Below the pieces are notes generated by a model. That model saw only the letters and a list, made by a program, of their open reading frames with translations, was not told the DNA's origin and made no database searches. Positions 24,956 through 32,763 of a DNA stretch of 54,662 bases are shown piece by piece. This stretch comes from Prevotella sp. GTDB lineage: Bacteria > Bacteroidota > Bacteroidia > Bacteroidales > Bacteroidaceae. The DNA lies in contig JAEEPZ010000014.1 of NCBI GenBank assembly GCA_016285055.1, forward strand, positions 1 through 54,662, in the 5' to 3' direction. The position numbers and the translations under genes were made by a program. The first letter of the stretch is position 1. Every line of letters starts with the position of its first letter.

Positions 24956-26494
24956 CTATTTGTTGAAAATATTGCGTTTTAAAAGAATATCAGTGCTGCT
25001 CACGTGAAAATCGGATGGAGGGAGCGGAAGATTCTGATGTTTGGTAAAAACAAAATAGTGCTCCCCCCAACAAGTGTATTCGTAGATGAGGCGATAGCCA
25101 GATGAAAGGACAAAATCTTTGTGTTCTTCAAGACCAGGATACAGGTTACTTACAATGACAAAATCTGTTTGATGTTTTTGTATAGCTTCTTCTTGATTCA
25201 TCTTCATCTCAGGAGTGGCCCCCAATTGGGTTGCCCAGTATTTTGCACCAGGTAATGCGCCTGAAGGTATTCCTTGCCCATGTTCACTTGAAACATAATG
25301 AACAACTGTCGGATTACTTACCCCCGACATGATATAGGCAACATTATAATAGTCTTTACGAAAGGAACTATCTTTAAAGAACCAAGAATCAGATACGAAT
25401 CCTTGATTAAAAGAATTCATAAAAACAACAAAACATATTATCGACACAGTAAGGAATGAACGAGGCCTAAAGTTTGGGAGTTGCCTGACAACGGGAATTA
25501 TAAAAAACAACGGAAAGAACAAGCTAGAACACAAATAATAGAATAAATAATGATGAACCGAAATAGCATAGAAACCGATGAAAGAAACAAGAAAGAAATA
25601 CTTGTCCCTTTTGACAACCTTAGACATCAAATAAGCTCCAACACAACATAACAGCAAAAGTACAAGAGCGTGAGTTTCATGTGTGGGCATCAACCATTCG
25701 TGCAGATAAGTTCCAACTGTATTATATGTATCAACAGTCTGCAAGGTGTTTAGGAAATATTCCTGTATAAACGCACCAAAACAGCCTACACACATCATGT
25801 ATATGACAAACGGAGCTATCATTATCAAAAATCCGGAAAGAAATGACAGGAACGAGTAAAGGATATTTTCCTTTTCTCTTATTACTGCATATAGCATATA
25901 ACAGGCAACAACTCCCAGCATCGCTGTTATCGTGTACTTTATAAGCAAAGTTCCAGCAAGGCTGATACCAAGAACAAAGCATGCTATGTGGCAATCTCTA
26001 TGATTTTTAGTTTCTGTTGCGTATAACCAACGACAAGAATAATAAAAAGTCATTGCAATGAACAACTGGCACCAGTCCTCTGCCCTGATTTCATGGTGAA
26101 ACCAGTGGCAGAAATATGAGAGTGTCATGCAAACTGTGACAAAAAAAGAAATATCGTCTTTCTTGAGGAACAACTTCGCTATCAGATACACATAGTAGAA
26201 TACTGCAGTATAAAGCAAAACGCTCAACCAGAATACACCAATATAATTAAAAGAACTGATCAGATAGCCGACACCGTATATCAGCCACAACAGCGGTCCC
26301 TTGCTATCCGCAAAGTCTACATAGGGAGTCATGCCGCTCATCCATGCCTTGCCACATGTAAAAAACCAAGCCGTGTCAAACTGCTCAAAAGTGTCATGTG
26401 TATAAGAATCGGGTGAAACAAAAAACAGCACCCCAAATGACAACACGAACAATTTTGCCAACAAAAATAATGTACTCTTTTGATTCCCTAGCAT
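24956..26494 (-). CDS. GT-C family membrane glycosyltransferase
   Basis: A 512-residue protein with about eleven membrane segments and a first periplasmic loop containing FEQFDTAWFFTCGKAWMSGM and PYVDFADSKGPLLWLIYG. The acidic residues followed by DSKGPL match the PMT-2-like GT-C layout, where the loop Asp is catalytic. The C-terminal periplasmic domain (about 350-512) is soluble. It is upstream of the GtrB-like gene and probably uses its lipid-linked sugar to decorate the polymer. The base composition is AT-rich compared with the flanking genes. Acceptor and sugar are unknown. A -7 box (TATCTTTG on the minus strand, 26577-26584) lies about 80 bases upstream; its -33 box is weak. Confidence 0.8.
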   Translation of the reverse strand: MLGNQKSTLFLLAKLFVLSFGVLFFVSPDSYTHDTFEQFDTAWFFTCGKAWMSGMTPYVDFADSKGPLLWLIYGVGYLISSFNYIGVFWLSVLLYTAVFYYVYLIAKLFLKKDDISFFVTVCMTLSYFCHWFHHEIRAEDWCQLFIAMTFYYSCRWLYATETKNHRDCHIACFVLGISLAGTLLIKYTITAMLGVVACYMLYAVIREKENILYSFLSFLSGFLIMIAPFVIYMMCVGCFGAFIQEYFLNTLQTVDTYNTVGTYLHEWLMPTHETHALVLLLLCCVGAYLMSKVVKRDKYFFLVSFIGFYAISVHHYLFYYLCSSLFFPLFFIIPVVRQLPNFRPRSFLTVSIICFVVFMNSFNQGFVSDSWFFKDSSFRKDYYNVAYIMSGVSNPTVVHYVSSEHGQGIPSGALPGAKYWATQLGATPEMKMNQEEAIQKHQTDFVIVSNLYPGLEEHKDFVLSSGYRLIYEYTCWGEHYFVFTKHQNLPLPPSDFHVSSTDILLKRNIFNK

Positions 26495-26576
26495 GTCTTC
26501 AGTTATTTGTATAAATAATCAATAGCCTTTCGGGGCATACAACTACCACACAGAGGCTGTTCTGCAAAAAGCGTTG

Positions 26577-26584
26577 CAAAGATA
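26577..26584 (-). promoter_or_regulatory. -7 box upstream of the GT-C gene
   Basis: TATCTTTG on the minus strand is a perfect TAnnTTTG box about 83 bases before the GT-C start at 26494. No TTTG at the right distance was seen. Confidence 0.4.
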
Positions 26585-26640
26585 CGAAAAAAATCAATAC
26601 TTCCATTCGTTTGAGGAAAAAAAAATCAATTTAGGAATAA

Positions 26641-26829
26641 AAAAAGAGCCTGAGATATTTTGCATCAGTAGATGAGGCAAATGCTGGTGGCACGAAAAAG
26701 ATAATCGTAACAATCAATGCCGAGATGGATATTTCATTCTGAACAGTTTTTACATTTTCGACCGATGAGCGTAAAGTGGTAAAAGTCGGCGTTACCCTCG
26801 ATACTGAGACGCGAACAGTCAGCAAATGA
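26641..26829 (+). pseudogene. Possible coding remnant
   Basis: One plus-strand frame can be read over about 63 codons with a single internal TGA: KKSLRYFASVDEANAGGTKK and onward to NAEMDISF, then after the stop TVFTFSTDERKVVKVG to TVSK and a second stop. The residue mix is protein-like, but no family is recognised and there is no start codon. It may be what is left of a gene disrupted by the VirE unit that begins at 26850, or chance. The remainder of 26495-26640 holds only the -7 box and A-runs. Confidence 0.25.
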
Positions 26830-26849
26830 CTGAAAGATTAAATGCTGTT

Positions 26850-26879
26850 GAGGGTGTCAGGGTGTACAAATGCCGATAA
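26850..26879. repeat. Left outer inverted repeat of the VirE unit
   Basis: Thirty bases beginning GAGGGTGTCAGGGTGTAC and ending GCCGATAA. They match the reverse complement of 29256-29285 at 29 of 30 positions (the only difference is G/A at the seventh base). A second weaker inner block follows after exactly 26 bases on both sides. Confidence 0.9.
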
Positions 26880-26905
26880 GTATACGCGTTTACAACCTGT
26901 TTTAT

Positions 26906-26932
26906 AGGGTGACAGGGTGTACAGAGGGTGTC
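26906..26932. repeat. Left inner GGGTGT block
   Basis: AGGGTGACAGGGTGTACA (26906-26923) nearly repeats AGGGTGTCAGGGTGTACA of the outer repeat (26851-26868) and is followed by a third GGGTGTC. It lies 26 bases inside the left outer repeat; the right flank has the matching block (rc AGGGTGTTAGGGTGTGC) at the same 26-base distance. The repeated units look like iterons for a DNA-binding protein. Confidence 0.7.
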
Positions 26933-26984
26933 ATATTGTCAGTGAGACAGCTTGGCAGAATGTTCTTGATTCGACATGGTGATG

Positions 26985-27064
26985 AATTCTCGAGAGAATT
27001 GAAGCATAAAGGGCCACTATAGAACGAAGAAGAGGCTGGAAAGCGTTGAATTCTCTCGAGAATT
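26985..27064. repeat. Pair of 16-base inverted sites around CTCGAG
   Basis: AATTCTCGAGAGAATT (26985-27000) and AATTCTCTCGAGAATT (27049-27064) are exact reverse complements of each other, and both are preceded by G and followed by GAAG. Their starts are 64 bases apart, about six helical turns, and they sit 58-137 bases upstream of the VirE-type start. They could be operator sites or a replication-protein binding pair. Confidence 0.8.
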
Positions 27065-27121
27065 GAAGACGATGTGGCATGTTTTTTGCGAGTAAAAAGG
27101 AAAACGGAAAGAACTACTACC

Positions 27122-29188
27122 ATGAAAGAAGAAGCCACAAAAGTATTGATGAAGTATCTCTATCGTCAGGATGAGAAAGAGAAGTACGTAACGCTCAGCA
27201 GCGTGTACGAATGGACGCGCAACGGCAAATACCGTCACAGAGTGGAGGCCATTAGGGGGATGGATGAGATTGCTATGGCTGGTGGCATGGTGGCAGGTTC
27301 CCTCGCGGCAGAGGAACTGCCAAGGGTGATGCCCGCCATCGGTGAGAAGGGGGCATATACGGGTCTGGTGCTACTCTCATTCCGCACTGATGGGGGTGTC
27401 GAGGTGCTGGAACGGCTCCGCGGAGTGGTCAACTTGTGGGAACAGGCCCTGATGTCGTTCATAGGCACCAGCGGACAATCACTGAAGGTGCTCATTCCCT
27501 ATCGTCTTGTGGGAGGAGGTCTACCGAAAGATGACACGCAAGTGGCTCTGTTTCAGCAGTATGCCTACAAACGAGCAGCAGAGTATGCTTTTGCTTCGAC
27601 AGGGGTGAGAGCAGAAGAGGTGGTGCACGATGGCACTGAGCACTTCCGAATCTCCTATGACCCTCGAGCCTACTATAACGAACAGGCGAAACCCGTAGAG
27701 ATGATGCAGCCCTTGGAGCCGTTGACAGAGCTGTCGGCCCAGATTATTGTCGACAATGAGGAGGTGAAACTCGATACGGAAGTGATACCGGGCTATACAC
27801 GGCGCGAGATGGATGCAACGAAATATAATTTTATCTGTCGCGAACTGGCCTACGGCAAGAACTCAGACATGGAAGTCTATCTGATGCAACTGGCTGCGGC
27901 ATGCTGCCATGCAGGCATCGACAAGGAACTGGCTATCAAGCTGACCATCAGTCAGATGCAATTCTTCAAGAAAGACATCCTCGTGCGCACCTCGTTCAAC
28001 AATGCCTACGAGAAGCACCGCTTGGGCAGGATGAATCCTATAGAGAAATCACTCATGCACCAGCAGTTGCTTGAAGAGTTTCTCCGTCGGCGCTATATGT
28101 TTCGCAGGAACAGGGTTACAGGCGACATCGAGTATCAGGAGAAGCACCGCTACCAGCTCTTGTGGAGACCCCTGACGGAGGAGGTGCAGAACGACATCAA
28201 CAACGAGGCCATCCGTGAAGGTATCAAGGTGTGGCCAAAAGACTTGGAGCGCATCCTGATTTCAGAGCGCATCAAAGAATACGACCCTGTACGCGAATGG
28301 TTAGATGCCCTTCCCGAATGGGATGGCATCGACCGCCTTGGTGAGCTTGCCGACCGCGTGAAGACCAATTCGCCTGACTGGCGCGACAATTTCAAGATAT
28401 GGATGCGCTCTATGGTGAGCCAGTGGCGTGCGGGGCACGATGCGATGTACGGTGCCCAGATGGTACTCATGCTCGTGGGCAGACAGGGCACCCGGAAATC
28501 GACCTTTATGCGGATGCTGCTGCCAAGGGAACTGATGCCGTTCTATATCGACCGCATCGACTTCGCCAACAAGAAGGAGGCACTTAGGGCGCTGAGCCGT
28601 TTCCTGCTTATCAACATCGACGAGTACGACCAGATCAGCAAGTCACAGACGGCCTTCTTCAAGCACCTCATCCAGCGCACTGACGTGAAGGAGCGCAAGA
28701 TGTACTCCACCGTCTACCAGCAACAACAGCGTTTTGCCGCCTTCTGTGCCACCACCAACTCGCTGAAACCCCTGAAGGACGACACCGGCTCACGCCGCTA
28801 CCTGGTGATTGAGGTGAACGCCCCCATCGACACAGACATTCAGGGAGAGAAAGCCATCGACTATCCACAGCTCTATGCCCAAATAGTCCATGAGATAGAG
28901 CATGGCGAGGAGTATGCTTTCACGGGTGAACGCGAGAATCGCATCATCGAGCAGAACGCCGACTATTATGAAACACCTAACGTTGTTTCGCTCTTTGAGG
29001 ACATGTTCCACCAGCCCGAGGTGGGTGATGAGGTGCTACCCCTGAGTCCGACAGAGATACTTGAACGGATCAAAAGCCAGAAGAAAGTGAACGTAATCAC
29101 ACAGACAAATGCTACAGTATTAGGCACTTATCTTCACCGCAAAGGGTATAAAAAGCAACGGAGACGATATCTGATAGCCTTAAACTAA
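27122..29188 (+). CDS. VirE/BT4734-type primase-helicase-like protein
   Basis: A 688-residue protein. The start at 27122 (MKEEATKVLMKYLYRQDEKE) follows the paired sites; an upstream ATG at 27074 is possible. Residues 1-190 match the BT4734-like N-terminal domain (EAIRGMDEIAMAGG, LVLLSFRTDGG, HFRISYDPRAYYNEQAK). The C-terminal half is a VirE-family P-loop ATPase of the superfamily 3-like type: Walker A GRQGTRKST (about 453-461), Walker B FLLINIDEYD (about 493-503), sensor FAAFCATTNS (about 540-549) and the Arg-finger region GSRRYLVIEV. Relatives replicate plasmid, phage or island DNA. It is bracketed by inverted repeats and followed by an HU-like gene, a pairing often seen at Bacteroidales polysaccharide loci. 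Confidence 0.87.
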   Translation: MKEEATKVLMKYLYRQDEKEKYVTLSSVYEWTRNGKYRHRVEAIRGMDEIAMAGGMVAGSLAAEELPRVMPAIGEKGAYTGLVLLSFRTDGGVEVLERLRGVVNLWEQALMSFIGTSGQSLKVLIPYRLVGGGLPKDDTQVALFQQYAYKRAAEYAFASTGVRAEEVVHDGTEHFRISYDPRAYYNEQAKPVEMMQPLEPLTELSAQIIVDNEEVKLDTEVIPGYTRREMDATKYNFICRELAYGKNSDMEVYLMQLAAACCHAGIDKELAIKLTISQMQFFKKDILVRTSFNNAYEKHRLGRMNPIEKSLMHQQLLEEFLRRRYMFRRNRVTGDIEYQEKHRYQLLWRPLTEEVQNDINNEAIREGIKVWPKDLERILISERIKEYDPVREWLDALPEWDGIDRLGELADRVKTNSPDWRDNFKIWMRSMVSQWRAGHDAMYGAQMVLMLVGRQGTRKSTFMRMLLPRELMPFYIDRIDFANKKEALRALSRFLLINIDEYDQISKSQTAFFKHLIQRTDVKERKMYSTVYQQQQRFAAFCATTNSLKPLKDDTGSRRYLVIEVNAPIDTDIQGEKAIDYPQLYAQIVHEIEHGEEYAFTGERENRIIEQNADYYETPNVVSLFEDMFHQPEVGDEVLPLSPTEILERIKSQKKVNVITQTNATVLGTYLHRKGYKKQRRRYLIALN

Positions 29189-29200
29189 GCCCGTCCACTG

Positions 29201-29228
29201 TGTACACCCATCGCACACCCTAACACCC
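29201..29228. repeat. Right inner GGGTGT block (inverted)
   Basis: Read on the minus strand this is AGGGTGTTAGGGTGTGCGAT followed by GGGTGTAC, matching the left inner block in inverted orientation and at the same 26-base distance from the outer repeat. Confidence 0.7.
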
Positions 29229-29245
29229 TATCAAAAAGGGTGTTA
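29221..29245. terminator. Hairpin after the VirE-type gene
   Basis: TAACACCC (29221-29228) pairs with GGGTGTTA (29238-29245) around TATCAAAAA. It lies 33 bases after the stop codon and overlaps the right inner GGGTGT block. It may terminate the transcript or form part of the repeat structure. Confidence 0.5.
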
Positions 29246-29255
29246 ATGTAAGTGT

Positions 29256-29285
29256 TTATCGGCATTTGTACACCCTGATACCCTC
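29256..29285. repeat. Right outer inverted repeat of the VirE unit
   Basis: Reverse complement of 26850-26879 at 29 of 30 positions (begins TTATCGGC, ends ATACCCTC). With the left copy it bounds a 2,436-base unit holding only the VirE-type gene. Bases beyond both repeats do not match each other, so no target-site duplication is obvious. Confidence 0.9.
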
Positions 29286-29329
29286 TGACAAAAAATAGCT
29301 ATAATACTATTGAACAAAAACTGAAAGTT

Positions 29330-29710
29330 ATGAAATACCAACTAAAGAAAGAAACGAAGCCCACGCTCTCCACGTTCGGCAAGTACAAAGCTGTGGCAAG
29401 CCACAACCAAACCGTAGAGACTGAGCAACTCATCAAAGAGATCTGCGCCAACGACTCCTACAGCGAAGGAACTGTCACTGCCGTGATATGGAAAATGGCA
29501 CAGGTCGTCAACCGCCATCTCCGCAATGGAGACAAAGTGCGACTCAAAGATTTCGGCATGATGAAACTGGAGATTGAAAGCGACAAGGTGGATGCCCCTC
29601 AGGATTTCAAGCCCCGCCAGCATATCAAGGGTGTCCGCCTGCACTTCATCCCAGAAAGCACCAAAGGCAAGCCCGATCTTTACAAAAACATCATATTCAA
29701 GAAGGAATAA
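29330..29710 (+). CDS. HU-like DNA-binding protein
   Basis: A 126-residue protein of the Bacteroidetes HU-related type (longer than the 90-residue HU). The N-terminal helices LIKEICANDSYSEGTVTAVIWKMAQ (split here as two helices), the turn NGDKVRLKDFGMMKLEIES (normally GF or GS in HU) and a basic Pro-containing arm near FKPRQHIKGVRLHFIPE follow the HU plan. It begins 44 bases outside the right inverted repeat and is probably expressed from its own AT-rich upstream region (about 29286-29329). Such genes often stand beside VirE-type genes at capsule loci; a role in bending DNA there is an inference. Confidence 0.82.
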   Translation: MKYQLKKETKPTLSTFGKYKAVASHNQTVETEQLIKEICANDSYSEGTVTAVIWKMAQVVNRHLRNGDKVRLKDFGMMKLEIESDKVDAPQDFKPRQHIKGVRLHFIPESTKGKPDLYKNIIFKKE

Positions 29711-29721
29711 AAAGCATATTC

Positions 29722-29753
29722 TTTGCTTATTTGAAAATAAAGTCGTATTTTTG
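29722..29753 (+). promoter_or_regulatory. Promoter of the nucleotidyltransferase operon
   Basis: TTTG (29722-29725), a 20-base spacer and TATTTTTG (29746-29753) fit the Bacteroidales pattern. The transcript would start near 29759, about 22 bases before 29782, and run through closely spaced genes to about 37856. Confidence 0.7.
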
Positions 29754-29781
29754 CACCAATTATTGAAATAGCAGTATAATC

Positions 29782-30513
29782 ATGCGACCACTACACATCA
29801 TCATGCCGATGGCTGGCGAGGGCAGCCGCTTTTTGAAGGAGGGATGGACTACGCCCAAGCCTTTGATTGAACTGAAAGGAGTGCCACTGTTCAAGCGGGC
29901 GATTGGGAGCGTGGCAGTTGACGGAGCACCAATGAAATACAGCTTCATTGTGCGTAAGGAACATATCGACCATTACCATATCGACGAGCAGATCAAGGCC
30001 ATACTGCCTGATGCCAACGTGTTCTTTGTGGAAAAGACAACACGCGGCGCAGTGGAAACCTGTCTTATTGCCGAGCCGGCCATTGCTGATGAAGATTCCA
30101 TCGTGGTGATGGACTGCGACCTGGAGTTTCGCAGCAAAGGCTATTCGCAAGGCATTAAGGACATTCTGGGAAAACCTGTTGAGGCAGTCAACGGCGGCCT
30201 GCTTGTGTCATTCGAGTCAACAGAGTCACGTTACAGCTATGCCGAAGTGGATGAGAATATGATTGTGAAAAGAACGGCCGAAAAAGAGGTCATCAGCAAC
30301 CACGCTCTTTGCGGTGCCTATTTCTTCTCTTCAGCAAAAGGTTTCCTAAAGGCAGCATACCAACTACTCAACGAACCAGTATTCACTAAGCCTGAATATT
30401 ATGTTTCACTACTCTACAACTATCTGCTTGCAGACGGCGAGATGGTCAGATTGGCTACGATGGAAGAGTATTATTCATACGGCACTCCTGAGGAGTTGAA
30501 ACGATACATATAA
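29782..30513 (+). CDS. Sugar-phosphate (or alcohol-phosphate) nucleotidyltransferase
   Basis: A 243-residue GT-A-fold nucleotidyltransferase. MPMAGEGSRF (9-18) is the nucleotide-binding loop, TTPKPLIEL carries the conserved Lys, and VVMDCDLEF (near residue 112) the metal-binding Asp residues. It is shorter than RmlA/GalU and resembles small capsule nucleotidyltransferases, including LicC-like ones. It activates a phosphorylated compound as an NDP or CDP derivative. The HAD phosphatase and the kinase fusion that follow suggest a dedicated activation pathway, but the substrate is unknown. Confidence 0.85.
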   Translation: MRPLHIIMPMAGEGSRFLKEGWTTPKPLIELKGVPLFKRAIGSVAVDGAPMKYSFIVRKEHIDHYHIDEQIKAILPDANVFFVEKTTRGAVETCLIAEPAIADEDSIVVMDCDLEFRSKGYSQGIKDILGKPVEAVNGGLLVSFESTESRYSYAEVDENMIVKRTAEKEVISNHALCGAYFFSSAKGFLKAAYQLLNEPVFTKPEYYVSLLYNYLLADGEMVRLATMEEYYSYGTPEELKRYI

Positions 30514-30538
30514 AACAACGGATTAAACGAATTATTGA

Positions 30539-31132
30539 ATGATACGAGCCATTGTCACCGACTTCGACGGAACTATTGTTGACACTTTTGAGGCCAACTA
30601 CGCAGCCTACTGCATGGCCTTCAAGCATTGCGGTCTTGAATTATTAAAAGAGCAGTACCATGCATGTTTCGGGCTCCGCTTCGATGCGTTCATGGATGTC
30701 ATGAAAATTAACGATGCCGACCTGCGCAACAAGATCAAGCAGGAAAAAGCGAGGGTCTATCCTATGTGCTTCGGTCACCTCAAGCCTAACGAAACCCTTA
30801 TCAACTTCATCCAAAAGGCCAAACTGTCAGGAGTAAAGACCGCTATCGCCTCGACAGCACAACGCGGCAACCTGATGAACGTGCTAAAGCACTTGCAGTT
30901 GGAGCATCTCTTCGACATTATCATTGCCGGTGATGCAGTAAAGGAAGGCAAACCGAATCCCGAGATTTATTTGACATCCATGTCGATGCTAGGAGTAGAA
31001 CCTTCCGAGACGCTTGTCTTCGAAGACACTGAGGTAGGTCTTCAGGCAGCCGAAAAGAGTGGTGCGAATGTGATGAAAATTTCAAAAGACTATTACGAAT
31101 CCAACAACAGATTATACGGATTAAACGGATAA
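30539..31132 (+). CDS. HAD-family phosphatase or phosphoglucomutase-like protein
   Basis: A 197-residue HAD-IA protein. The nucleophile motif is VTDFDGTIVDT (D8, D10), motif II is AIASTAQRG, the Lys is in EGKPNPEIY and the metal Asp pair in VFEDTEVGLQAA. The helical cap of about 70 residues is typical for phosphoglycolate phosphatase or beta-phosphoglucomutase relatives. It sits 25 bases after the nucleotidyltransferase and 5 before the kinase fusion. The repeat GGATTAAACG occurs just before the gene and near its end. It may dephosphorylate an intermediate of the same activation pathway. Confidence 0.85.
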   Translation: MIRAIVTDFDGTIVDTFEANYAAYCMAFKHCGLELLKEQYHACFGLRFDAFMDVMKINDADLRNKIKQEKARVYPMCFGHLKPNETLINFIQKAKLSGVKTAIASTAQRGNLMNVLKHLQLEHLFDIIIAGDAVKEGKPNPEIYLTSMSMLGVEPSETLVFEDTEVGLQAAEKSGANVMKISKDYYESNNRLYGLNG

Positions 31133-31137
31133 CAGCC

Positions 31138-32763
31138 ATGATGGAAATAGAAGTGAAAGGCCACTCCGGCTGCAATATTGACATCGTCAGAGAGGGTAAC
31201 GACCTGTTTGTCTATAAGTCAAGTCACGACAAAGAATACCTGTCGCGCCTGCTGCTACAAGCTGACAAACAGCGGGAAGCATCGAAGAAGGAATATCAGC
31301 ACATGCGTATCCCCCAGATTTTCAACGTGGAGCAGGATGCGGAGCATGTCTCTATAAAGATGGAATATGTGTACAGCCGCAATTTCATTGAATACTTCGA
31401 AACAGCAGGCTTTGAGCAAATTCAGTATTTTATCGATGCGCTTATTCTTTTCATCGAACGGGAGCTTAAAGTGTCGGCGATGCAGCATGTGTCCACATCA
31501 ATGACAATGGACAAATTTAATGGAGTGGAGAAGAAAATCCTCTCCAACCCACTAATTAAAGACGATCCTTCCATAAAAGATTTGCTCCAAAAGTCAAGAA
31601 AAAGGATTGATACTTTATGCGAGCAATCTTTCATTGATATACCTGTCGGTTTCTGTCATGGAGACTTGACATTCTCCAACATCCTCTTCAATGGCAACAA
31701 CTACTACCTGATTGATTTCCTCGATTCGTTCATCGAATCGCCATTGATGGACATAGTGAAAATCCGTCAGGACTCACGTCACCTATGGTCGCAACTCATG
31801 TATGTGAAGCCCTACGATAAGCTGCGGCTGAAGATTATCTGTGAGAAAATCGACAATGAGATAGACCGCTACTTCAGCCGTTACGAGTGGTATAAGCGCT
31901 ACTACAACGACTACCAACTACTCAACCTGCTACGAATCCTCCAATATGCCAAGGGGGCAAAGGTCGTTGAGTATCTAAAAGAGGAGATTGAGAAATCTCA
32001 GCAGCCCCACCCCCGACCTCTCCCAGTGAGGGAAGGAAACAATTCCCCGCAAGAACCTTTTTCTCTCATCATTCCTGCTGCCGCCGACAATGCCTCACAG
32101 CCCGATGCCATGCCCTACGTATTTAGCCTTGACCACTCAGGCATCATGCTGTGCATCCGCTCTATACAAGGTCTGAACCTCAATGCTTTTGACAACATCT
32201 ATTTCACCATTCTGCGCAAACATGCACAAATGTTCTGCCTTGACGAGTTGTTTAAGCTCCAGTTCAAGCGTTTGGGTTTGAGCAATGCCAGTCTGGTGAT
32301 TCTCGACCATCCCACGAAGTCACAAGTGGAGACTGTGCAACAGACGCTGACGCAGGAAAACATCAAAGGCAGTATCTTCGTCAAGGATGCTGACGGCTTT
32401 TTTACCGGCGAAGTGCTCCGTGAAAACGGTGTGGCAGTATTCGCCTTAGAAAACCTTGAGATGGTAGATCCCCGCCACAAGAGCTACGTCTCGCTAGATG
32501 ACATGTACTACGTCACCAACATCATTGAGAAGCGCATTGTCAGCCACTATTTCAATGTGGGTGGCATCTGCTTGGAAGACACTGTTCTTTTTCAGCATTA
32601 TTACAAGCGTCTACTACAGATGAGCATTGATGGTCGCATGTGCATGTCGCATATTGTCTACGCCATGCTTCTTGATAAGCTGAAGTTTCGTCCCATTATG
32701 GCTAAAGAATATATCGACTATGGCACAGAATCACTGTTCAATTATCATAAATTCCACCAATGA
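31138..32763 (+). CDS. APH/choline-kinase-like kinase fused to a degenerate nucleotidyltransferase-like domain
   Basis: A 541-residue two-domain protein. Residues 1-285 form an aminoglycoside-phosphotransferase/choline-kinase fold: GFCHGDLTFSNILF (catalytic Asp and Asn) and YYLIDFLDSFIESP (metal Asp). Residues 305-541 start with FSLIIPAAADNASQPDAMPY, which looks like a nucleotidyltransferase N-terminus that lost the GxGxR loop; VKDADGFF could be the metal site. The linker near 287-303 (QQPHPRPLPVREGNNSPQ) is read from a CCCCACCC-type repeat (32003-32050). The gene overlaps the next by four bases (ATGA). It may phosphorylate a small alcohol or sugar that the 29782 enzyme then activates. Confidence 0.75.
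   Translation: MMEIEVKGHSGCNIDIVREGNDLFVYKSSHDKEYLSRLLLQADKQREASKKEYQHMRIPQIFNVEQDAEHVSIKMEYVYSRNFIEYFETAGFEQIQYFIDALILFIERELKVSAMQHVSTSMTMDKFNGVEKKILSNPLIKDDPSIKDLLQKSRKRIDTLCEQSFIDIPVGFCHGDLTFSNILFNGNNYYLIDFLDSFIESPLMDIVKIRQDSRHLWSQLMYVKPYDKLRLKIICEKIDNEIDRYFSRYEWYKRYYNDYQLLNLLRILQYAKGAKVVEYLKEEIEKSQQPHPRPLPVREGNNSPQEPFSLIIPAAADNASQPDAMPYVFSLDHSGIMLCIRSIQGLNLNAFDNIYFTILRKHAQMFCLDELFKLQFKRLGLSNASLVILDHPTKSQVETVQQTLTQENIKGSIFVKDADGFFTGEVLRENGVAVFALENLEMVDPRHKSYVSLDDMYYVTNIIEKRIVSHYFNVGGICLEDTVLFQHYYKRLLQMSIDGRMCMSHIVYAMLLDKLKFRPIMAKEYIDYGTESLFNYHKFHQ
32003..32050. repeat. In-frame CCCCACCC/GAGGGAAGG repeat forming a protein linker
   Basis: CAGCCCCACCCCCGACCTCT followed by CCCAGTGAGGGAAGGAAACA is read as PHPRPLPVREGN at the junction of the kinase and the nucleotidyltransferase-like domains. 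It belongs to the hairpin family at 15320-15423 and 54599-54635. Confidence 0.65.

Larger units (their letters stand above)
26850..29285. mobile_element. Putative inverted-repeat-bounded VirE unit
   Basis: A 2,436-base segment whose ends are inverted copies: 30-base outer repeats (29/30), a 26-base spacer on each side with partial identity, then a GGGTGT-rich inner block. Inside are one primase-helicase-like gene and a pair of CTCGAG-centred sites. No transposase or integrase is present, so mobility would have to be supplied in trans; a replication-origin-like function of the flanks is the alternative. Confidence 0.5.

Noticed and set aside
26850..29285. Classical insertion sequence
   Set aside because: The unit has inverted ends but no transposase or DDE motif; its gene is a primase-helicase-like ATPase and no target-site duplication was seen.
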